Below are positions 9,698-19,097 of a stretch of 59,312 nucleotides of DNA, one piece after another; the first letter of the stretch is position 1; each line of letters starts with the position of its first letter. Made by a program: the position numbers and the translations under genes. A model generated the notes under the pieces. It saw only the letters and a program-made list of their open reading frames with translations, ran no database searches and had not been told where the DNA came from. Source of the stretch: Chlamydia trachomatis (GTDB lineage Bacteria > Chlamydiota > Chlamydiia > Chlamydiales > Rhabdochlamydiaceae); contig CAMDHO010000009.1 in the NCBI GenBank assembly GCA_945898205.1, positions 1 to 59,312 on the forward strand, written 5' to 3'.

Positions 9698-10354
9698 ATG
9701 AGGAAATTGATTCAAGGAATTATCGACTTTAGGGAGTCTCTGTCAGATGAAAAGAGAGCTCTTTTTGCAGCCTTAGCCCTAGGGCAAAAACCGGATACCT
9801 TATTTATTGCTTGTTCTGATAGTCGAGTGGTTCCAAATCTTTTTGCTTCTAAAAACCCTGGAGATCTATTTGTTTTACGAAACATCGGAAATTTGGTGCC
9901 CCCAGCATTTGCCTCAAATCAAGACCATAGTTCTTCTGCAGTCATCGAATTTGCCGTTTTCACTTTAAATGTATCTGATATTATTATTTGTGGTCATTCT
10001 GAATGTGGAGCAATGCAAGCCTTGTTAGGAGGGGTAGATAATCCTTGTTGCTCGCATCTCAAATCGTGGTTAAAGCATGGAGAGGAATCTCTAAGGAAAT
10101 TAAAGCAAGGGTTTGTTATTGACCCCGATTTGTCAGAGCATAATCAACTTTCTCAAGTGAATGTATTACAGCAAATGCAACACATAGCAAGCTATCCTTT
10201 TGTTCAAGAGCGATTAGAAAAAAAACAGCTCAGAATACATGGTTGGTGGTTTGATATTGCTCAGGCACATGTGCATTGTTATGAGCCAGACCTGAACCAA
10301 TTTGTTTTAATCGATGAAAAAGAGGGAAGGTTAATCTTAGAGAGGTTGGGTTAG
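9698..10354 (+). CDS. can: Beta-class carbonic anhydrase
   Basis: Reversibly hydrates CO2 to bicarbonate in the cytosol, supplying carboxylases. The zinc ligands are visible: Cys39 with the Asp41/Arg43 dyad in ACSDSRVV, then His100 and Cys103 in CGHSECGAM. Length (218) is typical. The start at 9698 is chosen because the nearby ATG at 9693 runs straight into TGA, while AGGGG at 9682-9686 serves 9698. The gene stands alone. Its stop is TAG, with a second in-frame TAG two codons later (TAG AGT TAG). Confidence 0.92.
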   Translation: MRKLIQGIIDFRESLSDEKRALFAALALGQKPDTLFIACSDSRVVPNLFASKNPGDLFVLRNIGNLVPPAFASNQDHSSSAVIEFAVFTLNVSDIIICGHSECGAMQALLGGVDNPCCSHLKSWLKHGEESLRKLKQGFVIDPDLSEHNQLSQVNVLQQMQHIASYPFVQERLEKKQLRIHGWWFDIAQAHVHCYEPDLNQFVLIDEKEGRLILERLG

Positions 10355-10378
10355 AGTTAGAGATTTCCAACAACAAAT

Positions 10379-10640
10379 TTAATGCCTAGATCTATCTTTT
10401 AGAATCCAAAACGGATCTGCCCTCCATATTTCTGATCGCTTTACTTCTGCCCAAACTCTCCATTCTAGTAAATGTTCATTGTCAATTGATCCTTCCACAT
10501 GAAGCCTGTTAGCATAACACTAGATGAAACAAGGCTACGATTCGGAAAATACCCAGTGACTGTAAATGGGGAATCTGTGTCTACGAACTCTGGGGTATAT
10601 TCAGATTCCTTAACGCGAACTTCTCTGATCTAAGAAATTT
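10379..10640 (-). pseudogene. Decayed gene remnant with a frameshift, family unknown
   Basis: The 649 bases between the carbonic anhydrase and prfC have no intact gene, but the minus strand retains protein-like sequence in two frames. One is VRVKESEYTPEFVDTDSPF then TVTGYFPNRSLVSSSVMLTG. About one base out of frame, the other is EGSIDNEHLLEWRVWAEVKR then SEIWRADPFWILKDRSRH and a TAA stop at 10379-10381. A single frameshift near 10510 would join them. No start is visible and the family was not recognised. The remainder (10690-11003) looks like plain AT-rich leader for prfC. Confidence 0.45.
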
Positions 10641-10668
10641 AAGGGGATAAGATCATACTCCTACCCAC

Positions 10669-10685
10669 CAGCAGTTGAGGGCGAC
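10669..10685. repeat. 17-bp dispersed repeat, copy A
   Basis: CAGCAGTTGAGGGCGAC occurs here. Its exact reverse complement is at 20797-20813, where it is one arm of an inverted repeat. Both copies lie next to decayed genes, which suggests the end of a lost mobile element. Confidence 0.5.
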
Positions 10686-11003
10686 CCTATTTCTGATTTA
10701 TAAGGTAGAATTTTAGGGCAATAGTTCATTTGTTCATTCTTTTTGCGTAAGATAGAAAAATTTTACTCGGAGCTTTTCTTTAAATAGTGTTCTTCATTAT
10801 CTCTTAATTTTCAAAGACTTTGACTGTAATGCTTAGACGAGGTTCGCTGAATATTTACAGCCGGGTTAGTTTAATTTAAGCTTATGTCATTGAATCTATA
10901 GGACATAGTAGAGCGTCTTAGCAAAATCGCAATAGCTATATAAGAAAACTATTCAGATATGTATAATGTTGTTTTTTTCATTTAACAGTTTAAGAATACA
11001 AAA

Positions 11004-12605
11004 ATGACAGACGTATTAGATTCTTTTTCAGACGAGATAGCTAAAAGACGAACTTTTGCTATTATTAGCCATCCTGATGCAGGGAAAACAACTTTAACAG
11101 AAAAACTTCTTCTTTATTCTGGAATGATTCAGACAGCGGGCCTTGTAAAAGGACGGAAAGGTCGAAAAGCTGCAGCATCTGATTGGATGGCCATGGAACA
11201 GGAACGGGGGATTTCTATTACATCTTCTGCCATGCAATTTGTGTATAAAGGAGTAAAAATAAATGTTCTAGATACTCCTGGGCATGAGGACTTTTCAGAA
11301 GACACGTATCGTACTTTAACAGCGGCAGACTGTGCTATTATGGTGATTGATGCATCTAAAGGGGTTGAAAAACAAACAAGAAAACTCTTTGAAGTCTGTA
11401 GGTTAAGAAAGATACCTGTTCTTACATTCATTAACAAAATGGATATGCCAGGAATGGATCCATTAGAGTTGATGAATGAAGTAGAAAATGTTTTGCAAAT
11501 CCATTCTTGTGCGATGAACTGGCCTATAGGTAGTGGAAAAGAATTTCAAGGGGTTGTAGATAGAAACACTCAGGAATGTGTGTTTTTTACTAAAACTTCT
11601 TATGGGGGCGCTCAAAAAGCGGAGACAGATCGCTTGCCGTATAAAAGCGACGAGGCACGAGATAAAATTGGAAAACCTAACTATGAAGAACTATTAGAAG
11701 AACTAGAATTATTAGAACTTGCCGGCAATCCCTTTTCATTAGATGACTTCTTAGCCGGTAAAGTGACACCTGTTTTTTTCGCTTCGGCTTTGACGAACTT
11801 TGGAGTGGAGCCATTTTTTGATGCCTTTATTAAATTAGCCCCATGTCCTCATGCAAGATTAGCAAATCTTGCAGATGGAACCGAGGTCCAAATTGATCCG
11901 GAAAAAGACTCTTTTAGCGGATATGTATTTAAATTACAGGCCAACATGGATAGAAATCATCGAGATAATATGGCCTTTATTCGTATCTGTTCAGGGCGTT
12001 TTGAAAGAAATCTCATAGTAAAAAACGATCGTGTAGGAAAATCTATTCGCCTTTCACACCCTCATGGAATGGTTGCAGGGGAGCGGACTACTCTTGATTT
12101 TGCATATCCAGGCGATGTTATTGGCGTAATTAATCCTGCTTTTTTTGCTATCGGAGATACACTGTCTGTTACGGGTGGGTTTTCTTTTAAACCCCTTCCG
12201 CAATTTCAGCCAGAGATTTTTGCGAAAATTTATCCTAAAGATGTAGGGAAAAGAAAGTCTTTTGATAAAGGCGTTGCACAACTTGTTAGTGAAGGTGCGA
12301 TTCAGATGTTAAAGCCTTATGATGGAATAGGGGATTTGATTTTTGCAGCAGTTGGTCAATTACAGTTTGAAGTAATGCAATATCGTTTAAGAGATGAATA
12401 TGGGGTAGATACGGCGGTTTCTTTTCTTTCTTACCAGTGTAGTGCATGGATTGTAGGGGATATCAAGACTTTCATAAAATCTTCAAGTTCCGGTGTTGTG
12501 CTAGACTTAAAAGGACGCCCAATGGCCCTTTTTGCAGGGGTTTGGGAAAAGCAATACTCTATGAAACAAAATCCGAAGCATGAACTTGTGGATGTTGTTG
12601 TTTAA
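11004..12605 (+). CDS. prfC: Peptide chain release factor 3
   Basis: Translational GTPase that recycles release factors RF1 and RF2 from the ribosome after termination. The G domain is clear: SHPDAGKTTLTEKLL (G1), GRKGRKAAASDWM then QERGISITSS (switch I/G2, typical of RF3), DTPGHEDFSEDT (G3) and NKMDM (G4). The C-terminal GAIQMLKPYDG block and total length (533) match RF3, not EF-G. It is of interest here because many frames in the window are broken by TAG, and RF3 affects termination efficiency. The Shine-Dalgarno site is weak. Confidence 0.95.
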   Translation: MTDVLDSFSDEIAKRRTFAIISHPDAGKTTLTEKLLLYSGMIQTAGLVKGRKGRKAAASDWMAMEQERGISITSSAMQFVYKGVKINVLDTPGHEDFSEDTYRTLTAADCAIMVIDASKGVEKQTRKLFEVCRLRKIPVLTFINKMDMPGMDPLELMNEVENVLQIHSCAMNWPIGSGKEFQGVVDRNTQECVFFTKTSYGGAQKAETDRLPYKSDEARDKIGKPNYEELLEELELLELAGNPFSLDDFLAGKVTPVFFASALTNFGVEPFFDAFIKLAPCPHARLANLADGTEVQIDPEKDSFSGYVFKLQANMDRNHRDNMAFIRICSGRFERNLIVKNDRVGKSIRLSHPHGMVAGERTTLDFAYPGDVIGVINPAFFAIGDTLSVTGGFSFKPLPQFQPEIFAKIYPKDVGKRKSFDKGVAQLVSEGAIQMLKPYDGIGDLIFAAVGQLQFEVMQYRLRDEYGVDTAVSFLSYQCSAWIVGDIKTFIKSSSSGVVLDLKGRPMALFAGVWEKQYSMKQNPKHELVDVVV

Positions 12606-12625
12606 AAAATTTTAAAGGGTGGGTC

Positions 12626-13717
12626 ATGATCAATAGTTTGATTATTAAAAGTAAAAAAGAGAAAAATGCAAATCAAAATCCATTACAACTGCTATTCAAT
12701 CGCCTTAGACAAAAAGTCGATGCTCTCCAAAAAGAAAGTTTAGAATGCTCTAAAATTTTAGATAAGCACTTAGAGTTCTACGAGAATGAACTTTTCCCAA
12801 AAATAAAAAAAACCAGCAATTTATTAAGAGAAGAAATTAAAGTTTTTTATCCTTACCTTGAAGATAAAATGCCTCTTAGAAAAGAAGAAAGATCTGTTTT
12901 AAAGCAAGTAATAGTGAATCTTTTTGATAGAATAGCTGATGTCGAAGGGGAGGATATGGAGCTTGATGAAGAACTTTCTGTCATTTTTAAAGCAACAGTT
13001 GGATTTTCTTATCAAGAGCAACAAAGTGAAGAATTTGAAGAGTTTAAGAAAGTTATGGAAGCTAAGTTTTCTAGAAACGGGACCCGCATCGATCTAACTG
13101 ATGTAAAACAGGAAGGCTCTAGAGCGGATGCTATGGAAGAATTAATGAATTCTATGTCCGATCAAGGTGCTTTTGATGAAAAAGAAAAATGCGAGGATGC
13201 TAAGGCTCGAAGTAAAAAACAGATAAAAAAAGAAAATCATTTATCTTTAATACAAGATCTTCAAAAAAAAGAAATTCGAACAATCTATAAACAACTAGCA
13301 AAGTCTTTTCATCCAGATTTAGAAATAGATCCGGCGGTTAAATTAGAAAAAGAATTGATGATGAAAAAGCTGATTTCTGCATATGAAGAACGCGACCTGC
13401 ACACTCTTTTATCTATGGAACTTGAAATAAAAGAAGAGCATAATGAAGAGCAACTTAAGGTCTATAATAATCTATTGCAATCTCAAGTAGATACTCTTCA
13501 AGAAAAACTGCGATTGATACCAAGAGATCAGAAATATAATAGCTTGCAAAACTACTCAAGTTATCAATGGAAAAAGGGTGATTTTTCTCTAAATAAAATC
13601 CAAAAAGAAATAGATGATCAACTTCAATTTCATAACCAAATGATAAATCAGTGTCAGAGTGAAAATGCACTACAGACGATTCGGAAAATGATAGATTCTT
13701 ATAGAGTTCGGTTTTAA
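12626..13717 (+). CDS. Coiled-coil protein with a J-domain-like segment
   Basis: A 363-residue cytosolic protein starting 20 bases after prfC with AAAGGGTGGG upstream, so probably cotranscribed. The sequence is highly charged and helical (coiled coil about residues 15-75 and 265-355). Around residues 213-255 the segment IRTIYKQLAKSFHPDLEIDP contains the J-domain HPD tripeptide (229-231), followed by MMKKLISAYEERD, which resembles helix III of DnaJ proteins. A J domain stimulates the Hsp70 ATPase. The surrounding sequence is not DnaJ, so it may be a specialised Hsp70 partner. Confidence 0.6.
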   Translation: MINSLIIKSKKEKNANQNPLQLLFNRLRQKVDALQKESLECSKILDKHLEFYENELFPKIKKTSNLLREEIKVFYPYLEDKMPLRKEERSVLKQVIVNLFDRIADVEGEDMELDEELSVIFKATVGFSYQEQQSEEFEEFKKVMEAKFSRNGTRIDLTDVKQEGSRADAMEELMNSMSDQGAFDEKEKCEDAKARSKKQIKKENHLSLIQDLQKKEIRTIYKQLAKSFHPDLEIDPAVKLEKELMMKKLISAYEERDLHTLLSMELEIKEEHNEEQLKVYNNLLQSQVDTLQEKLRLIPRDQKYNSLQNYSSYQWKKGDFSLNKIQKEIDDQLQFHNQMINQCQSENALQTIRKMIDSYRVRF

Positions 13718-15277
13718 TTAGCCAAAATATTTTTCAGCTAATTCTGTATAGGTAATGACTTGCTCCTTTTCCCAGGCGCAGTCTTTACCCAGTTCTTTAG
13801 CTAATAGTTTAGCAACTAGCGGAGCCGCCTCTACACTGGCTCTTGCATCTAGTAAAAGGCTTCGAGTCCGCCTTGCTAGCACATCTTCTACTGTTCGTGC
13901 CATTTCTTTGCGGGCGGCAAATAAGACCTCCACTTGTTTATAAAAAAGTTTCGGATGGAGTTTTTTTTCTAGAGCAATGCCTTCTTTTTTTATAATGGAA
14001 TTTAAGATAGGACGATCTGTTCCATAGACACTCCAAGGGTCTTGAGGATCGATGTCTTTTTCAAATCCATGAAGAGGTAGGGTTCTAGTGATGCAGGGAT
14101 GTTCCGGTAGGTCGCTAATTTGAATGGCTTTTTCAATGACATCTTCTGCCATTTGACGATATGTAGTCCATTTCCCTCCTAGAATGGAAATCATCCCAGA
14201 CGAAGAAATCACAATTCTATGGTCTCTGGATAAAGAAGAGGTTTCTTTTGTTTCATCTGACTTTACTAGAGGTCTAATCCCTGTAAAGACGCTTAAAATA
14301 TCAGAAGTTATAGGCTGTTTTGTTAGATAACGACTGGCATATTTTAATAAAAAAGAAATTTCTTTTTTTAGAGCGGTGGGTTCTAGAGTGACTTTAGATA
14401 CGGGAATATCTGTAGTTCCAACTAGAACTTTATCATGCCAAGGAATAAAAAACACAACCCGGTTATCTTCTGTATGAGGAATTAGGATTGCCGTATTACA
14501 AGGTAGAAATTCTCTTGGTAAAACTATATGGGTTCCTCTGCTGGGAACCATTAAAGGAATGGATTTACGATCATCTAAATGACGTATTTGATCGGAAAAA
14601 GCTCCAGTAGCATTGATGATAACTTTACTTTTGAGTTTATATTCTTTTCCAGACTCGAGATCTTTAACTTTTACTCCTATGCATCGACCTTGTTTTTTTA
14701 AGAAACCAGAGACTTTCATGTAATTTATAAGGACGCCGCCAAGATCTGTAGAGGTTCGAGCTAAACTGATTGCTAGACGAGCATCATCAAATTGTCCGTC
14801 ATAATAGATCACTCCTCCTCTTAGGTTTTCAGGGTCTAAGGTTGGAAGTTTTTTTAGAGTTTCGTTTTTATTTAAATGTTTGGAGGGTTCTAGTCCAAGG
14901 CTTCCTGCAAGAAGGTCGTAAATTTTGACTCCGGTCCCATAAAATGATCCCTCCCACCATTTATAAGTGGGAACTAAAAAGGGTAGTGGATGAACAAGGT
15001 GCGGAGCATTTTGGCAAAGGAGCCCTCGTTCTCTTAGGGCTTCGATGACTAAAGATAAGTTGCCTTGTTGTAAGTAGCGTAGTCCTCCATGAATGAGTTT
15101 TGTACTTCTACTAGAAGTTCCTTTAGCAAAATCATGTTGTTCTAGTAGAAGGGTTTTAAATCCTCTAGATGCGCTATCGACAGCTGCACCTAAACCAGTA
15201 GCTCCTCCGCCGATAATAAGAACATCCCATTGATTCGGAAACTCTTCTAATAATTCTACGTTTTTATCTCGATTCAT
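13718..15277 (-). CDS. glpD: FAD-dependent glycerol-3-phosphate dehydrogenase
   Basis: Oxidises glycerol-3-phosphate to dihydroxyacetone phosphate at the inner membrane and passes electrons to quinone. The FAD-binding Rossmann motif is at residues 22-30 (IGGGATGLG), followed by the family block [18 protein letters not shown]. The substrate domain contains [14 protein letters not shown], and [14 protein letters not shown] lies near residue 375. Length 519 is full. It overlaps glpK by four bases (ATGA), forming a glpK-glpD operon divergent from glpF. Confidence 0.93.
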   Translation of the reverse strand: MNRDKNVELLEEFPNQWDVLIIGGGATGLGAAVDSASRGFKTLLLEQHDFAKGTSSRSTKLIHGGLRYLQQGNLSLVIEALRERGLLCQNAPHLVHPLPFLVPTYKWWEGSFYGTGVKIYDLLAGSLGLEPSKHLNKNETLKKLPTLDPENLRGGVIYYDGQFDDARLAISLARTSTDLGGVLINYMKVSGFLKKQGRCIGVKVKDLESGKEYKLKSKVIINATGAFSDQIRHLDDRKSIPLMVPSRGTHIVLPREFLPCNTAILIPHTEDNRVVFFIPWHDKVLVGTTDIPVSKVTLEPTALKKEISFLLKYASRYLTKQPITSDILSVFTGIRPLVKSDETKETSSLSRDHRIVISSSGMISILGGKWTTYRQMAEDVIEKAIQISDLPEHPCITRTLPLHGFEKDIDPQDPWSVYGTDRPILNSIIKKEGIALEKKLHPKLFYKQVEVLFAARKEMARTVEDVLARRTRSLLLDARASVEAAPLVAKLLAKELGKDCAWEKEQVITYTELAEKYFG

Positions 15278-16770
15278 TGATTACTTTCGTCCCATTGTTG
15301 GGTGATTTCTACGGCTTTTTGCCATTTCATATAATTTGCATGAATTTTTTCTACTGTTAAGCTAGGAGTAAATTCTTTTTCTGCTTGCCAGTAAGAGAGG
15401 ATTTCATTTTCATCGGACCAAAAACCCACAGCAAGCCCGGCTAAATAAGCCGCTCCTAAGGCTGTAAGCTCTGTAATAACAGGGCGAATAACAGGGACGT
15501 TAAGAAGATCTGCTTGAAATTGCATCAGTAGATTGTTTTTAACAGCGCCACCATCAACACGAATTTGATTAATTGGAATACGAGCATCTGCTTCCATGGC
15601 TTTTAATACATCAGCAACTTGATAAGCGATGCTTTCAACAGCAGCTCTTGCAATATGAGCAGCAGAGGTGCCCCTCGTGATTCCAAGAATCATTCCTCTA
15701 GCATAGGGGTCCCAATGAGGAGCTCCAAGACCCGTAAAAGCCGGAACAAAATAAACTCCATTCGTATCAGAGACAGAAGTTGCTAATTCTTCTATTTCGG
15801 AAGATTGTTTAATTAATCCAAGCCCATCTCTTAGCCATTGAACAACAGCACCCGCTATAAATACACTGCCTTCTAAGGCATATGCTGTTTTCCCTCGAAT
15901 GGTATAGGCAATAGTAGTTAAGAGTTTTTTTTGAGAAAATACAGGAACAGATCCTGTATTCATTAATAAAAAGCAGCCAGTTCCATAGGTATTTTTAACC
16001 ATTCCTTCTTTTAAACAAGCTTGACCTATTAAAGAAGCTTGTTGGTCTCCTGCAATTCCAGCAATAGGGATTTTGCATGAAAAGAATTCTGGAGAGGTTT
16101 CCCCGTAAATTTCGCTGCAAGAACAGACTCTTGGCAAGATTTCTTTAGGGATTTCTAAAATATCCAAAAGATCTTCATCCCACTTATGATCGTGTAGATT
16201 ATAGAGAAGTGTTCTAGATGCATTAGTTGTATCGGTAACATGAACTTTTCCATCTGTTAATTTCCAAACAAGCCAAGAATCTACGGTTCCGAAAGCGAGT
16301 TCTCCTCTTTTGGCTTGTTCTAAAGCTCCAGGAACATTCTGTAAAATCCAATAAAGTTTTGTTCCTGAAAAGTAGGGATCCAAAAGAAGGCCTGTTTTTT
16401 GATTAAAAAGAGGCTCTAACCCTTTGTTTTTTAGTTTTTGACAAAATTCTGTTGTTCTTCTGTCTTGCCATACGATGGCATTTGCAATGGGAATCCCTGT
16501 TGCTTTATTCCAAACAATAGTAGTTTCTCTTTGGTTTGCGATGCCAATTCCTGCGATGTTATTAGCTGAAACATTGCTAAGAGCTAATACTTCGATTGCA
16601 ACAGCTAGTTGGGTAGACCAAATCTCTTGGGGGTCGTGCTCTACCCACCCAGATCGGGGAAATAGTTGTTTAAACTCCTTTTGAGCTTTAGCTACGATTT
16701 GTCCTTTGTGGTCGACTAAAAGGGCTCTAGAGCTTGTTGTTCCTTGATCCAAAGCAAGAATATATTGCAT
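15274..16770 (-). CDS. glpK: Glycerol kinase
   Basis: Phosphorylates glycerol to glycerol-3-phosphate, trapping it in the cytosol for GlpD. The start at 16770 is preferred over an upstream codon at 16824 because GAGGAG lies just before it and the protein then opens with [15 protein letters not shown], as the family does. The 498 residues show the FGGY motifs, including [25 protein letters not shown] and the C-terminal [17 protein letters not shown]. All expected parts are present. The upstream region (16771-16880) is shared with glpF and must hold both promoters. Confidence 0.94.
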   Translation of the reverse strand: MQYILALDQGTTSSRALLVDHKGQIVAKAQKEFKQLFPRSGWVEHDPQEIWSTQLAVAIEVLALSNVSANNIAGIGIANQRETTIVWNKATGIPIANAIVWQDRRTTEFCQKLKNKGLEPLFNQKTGLLLDPYFSGTKLYWILQNVPGALEQAKRGELAFGTVDSWLVWKLTDGKVHVTDTTNASRTLLYNLHDHKWDEDLLDILEIPKEILPRVCSCSEIYGETSPEFFSCKIPIAGIAGDQQASLIGQACLKEGMVKNTYGTGCFLLMNTGSVPVFSQKKLLTTIAYTIRGKTAYALEGSVFIAGAVVQWLRDGLGLIKQSSEIEELATSVSDTNGVYFVPAFTGLGAPHWDPYARGMILGITRGTSAAHIARAAVESIAYQVADVLKAMEADARIPINQIRVDGGAVKNNLLMQFQADLLNVPVIRPVITELTALGAAYLAGLAVGFWSDENEILSYWQAEKEFTPSLTVEKIHANYMKWQKAVEITQQWDESNQ

Positions 16771-16880
16771 AGACTTCTCCTCTTTTCTTTTTGATTGTTT
16801 CTCATTTTTAGCTGTTGCTGTCAATATTTTTATTGAGTAATGTCGGAATCTATATTTTTAATCAAAAAAGAGAGGCAGGC

Positions 16881-17585
16881 ATGAATATTTTTTTAGGCGA
16901 GTTAGTTGGGACTTTCTTGATGATTTTGCTAGGCAATGGAGTTGTTGCTAATGTGTTACTAACCAAGTCAAAGGGGATTCATGGGGGGTGGGTAGTTGTC
17001 TCTTTGGGATGGGGCTTTGCCGTAGCGGTCTCTGTCTATCTCGTTGGTTGGTTAAGTGGGGCTCATTTAAATCCGGCTGTAACATTTGCTTTTGTACTAG
17101 CTAAAGGGATTCCTTGGGCTATAGTTCCGATTTATTGGAGTGGACAGTTATTAGGAGCTACGTTAGGTGCTTTTTTTGTTTGGCTTACTTATTATCCTCA
17201 CTTTAAAGCCACAGAGGATTCTCATTTTAAACTTCTATGCTTTGCTACAGTTCCGGCACTTCGAGAGCTGAAATGGAATGCTCTAACAGAGGTTATAGCA
17301 ACAGCAGTTCTTATTTTAGGAATCTTTGGGATTTTAGATGCTCACAATCAACTTTCTTCAGGTATAGGTCCATATCTAGTGGGTATCTTAGTTGTTTCAA
17401 TCGGACTTTCTTTAGGTGGTCCTACTGGATATGCTATTAATCCAGCTAGAGATTTGGGTCCTAGAATAGCTTATACAATACTTTATGGAAAAACGACAGC
17501 AGATTGGGCGTATGCTTGGGTTCCTGGATTGGCTCCTTTTGTAGGATCTTTTCTAGGTTTTGGTCTGTACAGACTTCTTTTTTAA
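16881..17585 (+). CDS. glpF: Glycerol uptake facilitator (aquaglyceroporin)
   Basis: Channel for passive glycerol entry. The start at 16881 is chosen because the first helix begins there (MNIFLGELVGTFLMILLGNG). The 234 residues have six spans and the two pore motifs NPA at 64-66 (SGAHLNPAVTF) and NPA at 187-189. The second is followed by Arg190-Asp191 (NPARDLGPR), the Asp marking glycerol facilitators rather than water channels. It is divergent from glpK-glpD, so the three together form a complete glycerol-to-DHAP route. Confidence 0.92.
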   Translation: MNIFLGELVGTFLMILLGNGVVANVLLTKSKGIHGGWVVVSLGWGFAVAVSVYLVGWLSGAHLNPAVTFAFVLAKGIPWAIVPIYWSGQLLGATLGAFFVWLTYYPHFKATEDSHFKLLCFATVPALRELKWNALTEVIATAVLILGIFGILDAHNQLSSGIGPYLVGILVVSIGLSLGGPTGYAINPARDLGPRIAYTILYGKTTADWAYAWVPGLAPFVGSFLGFGLYRLLF

Positions 17586-17656
17586 TTTTTCTTGAGTCAA
17601 AACCTCTCATTTATTAATATCGCATTAATTTTTAATAAATTTAATGTGGAGGAGTT

Positions 17657-18229
17657 GTGAGAGGTAAGCTTTCGGGTTTTTTGATGCAAGTTGTAAGTGT
17701 TCTTCTTTTGACTACAGCTAGTTCCTCGGCGGAAGCATTAATAAATATACCGTACGATTGTCATTTAGCGGCAGATACCTATCGAGGGTCTTGTTTGTTG
17801 ACTCTTGAAGATTTTTCAGAGTGGAAGGTTTCTGATTTTGATCAAAATGAACTTTTTTCTTGGTATACTCAAGACGCCATAGTTCCTGTAGGAATTACAC
17901 CAAACTATTTTTCTAGCTACTATAATTACTATTTAACAAATCAAAATACAGGCTCCTATGTCAGAGCTAACTTAGTGGGGGCTCCCTTAAGAGACTCTCA
18001 GCATGCAATCACTATTAGTGGATTTGATCGATATGCTTATGATAAGAGTGCTATTTATTTAAGTAATGGAACTTTTTGGCATATTTCTTATTTAGACTTA
18101 AATTTGACTAAAAATTGGTATATTGATGATTTGATAATTATCGGAAAAAACACCGAGTGGTTTTCTTTCAATACCCATATTCTTATTAACATTCATACAA
18201 ATACATATGTGAGAGTTCAAAGACTTTAA
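17657..18229 (+). CDS. Secreted protein of unknown function
   Basis: A GTG start follows a GGAGG Shine-Dalgarno site. A signal peptide spans about residues 1-26 (hydrophobic LMQVVSVLLLTTASSSA, cleavage near AEA). The roughly 164-residue mature part is rich in Tyr, Asn and Ser with alternating hydrophobic residues, suggesting a beta-rich extracytoplasmic domain. The C-terminal half (FNTHILINIHTNTYVRVQRL) looks like a lectin-like or beta-sandwich strand pair. No family recognised. It lies 14 bases before the next gene and is probably cotranscribed with it. Confidence 0.6.
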   Translation: MRGKLSGFLMQVVSVLLLTTASSSAEALINIPYDCHLAADTYRGSCLLTLEDFSEWKVSDFDQNELFSWYTQDAIVPVGITPNYFSSYYNYYLTNQNTGSYVRANLVGAPLRDSQHAITISGFDRYAYDKSAIYLSNGTFWHISYLDLNLTKNWYIDDLIIIGKNTEWFSFNTHILINIHTNTYVRVQRL

Positions 18230-18243
18230 CTTAGGAGCGTTTT

Positions 18244-18717
18244 ATGTCTTACCCGATAGCGTCTGCCGCAACTTTAGCGAGTTCATTTACTTTAAAAACA
18301 GCAGCTCAAGCTAGCCTTTTAATTTCATCAATCAGCAAGGTTGCTTTTTTATCTCTGGCTTGTTTTGCAGCATCTTTTCAAGTGATGCCCGTAATTTTAC
18401 CTATTACTCTTTGCTTGTTAGTCGGATTGATTGTCAGTAGTTCCTTGATCCGAAATCTCCCATCTAGTTGCTGTGTAGATCCGCATTACATCCCCCATTT
18501 CCATCAAAGAATAACACCGTACAGGCATTATTCTTTTCCTGTTTATGAGCCAAGACCTCCGGTCTTTTCTTCTCATGTATATCCTAGAAATGATTTTGTA
18601 GGGGAAAGAGGAACTGAAAATTGCAGACCTAGACCGATTTTTATGCCATCACGTCCTTCATTTGCATCTCCACCAATTATCCGATGTGATAGAGTAGGTG
18701 AACGTTCATCGTTTTAA
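18244..18717 (+). CDS. Small membrane protein with Pro/Arg-rich tail, lineage-specific
   Basis: The 157-residue protein starts after AGGAG. Residues 20-75 hold two hydrophobic segments (around KVAFLSLACFAASFQVM and ILPITLCLLVGLIVS). The tail from about residue 80 is hydrophilic, rich in Pro, Arg, His and Ser, with the run RPRPIFMPSRPSFASPPIIR. A two-span hairpin with a long soluble tail recalls chlamydial inclusion-membrane proteins, but the resemblance is only topological. A broken paralogue lies 3 kb downstream at 21272-21591 with the tail nearly identical. Confidence 0.55.
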   Translation: MSYPIASAATLASSFTLKTAAQASLLISSISKVAFLSLACFAASFQVMPVILPITLCLLVGLIVSSSLIRNLPSSCCVDPHYIPHFHQRITPYRHYSFPVYEPRPPVFSSHVYPRNDFVGERGTENCRPRPIFMPSRPSFASPPIIRCDRVGERSSF

Positions 18718-18812
18718 TGAGAGAAAGATCTTCATGGTTCTTTAAAGCGTAGCGACGTCATATTTTTCTATTCTATTTAAAATAATTTAATGGGTTTTGC
18801 ATCTTTTTAGAA

Positions 18813-18860
18813 AATCCAACATACAGCGCTACTGATAGAGCGGTATGTTGGATTAAAAGT
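18813..18860 (+). terminator. Inverted repeat, probable terminator between convergent genes
   Basis: AATCCAACATAC (18813-18824) pairs with GTATGTTGGATT (18843-18854), and an inner CGCT/AGCG extends the stem. AAAAGTTTTTT follows. It lies about 100 bases after the + strand gene. Confidence 0.6.
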
Positions 18861-18869
18861 TTTTTGAGT

Positions 18870-19055
18870 TTAAGAATGCTCTTTAAGATACTCATTCGCT
18901 GCATTAACATCTTTAAAGGATTCTTCAGCTATCACGCCTTTTTGACTTAATATTTTTACTGTTTTTGAAATGAAAAGGGGAACTATACTAGCATGAACAA
19001 GCAAACTATCCAAAGCGTGTGGATGTAATAAACTGACGAAGAGAGGTGATGCCTC
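18870..19055 (-). pseudogene. 3' fragment of an unidentified gene
   Basis: The minus strand has a 61-codon open stretch without a credible start. It ends ...KILSQKGVIAEESFKDVNAA then NEYLKEHS and TAA at 18870-18872. The composition is protein-like (balanced charged and hydrophobic residues) and the end is natural, so it is probably the tail of a truncated gene. It is the only coding trace in the 18718-19097 gap. Confidence 0.35.
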
Positions 19056-19097
19056 TTATATAACCTTAATGTGCAAGTCTAAAGGTTTAAATACAAA

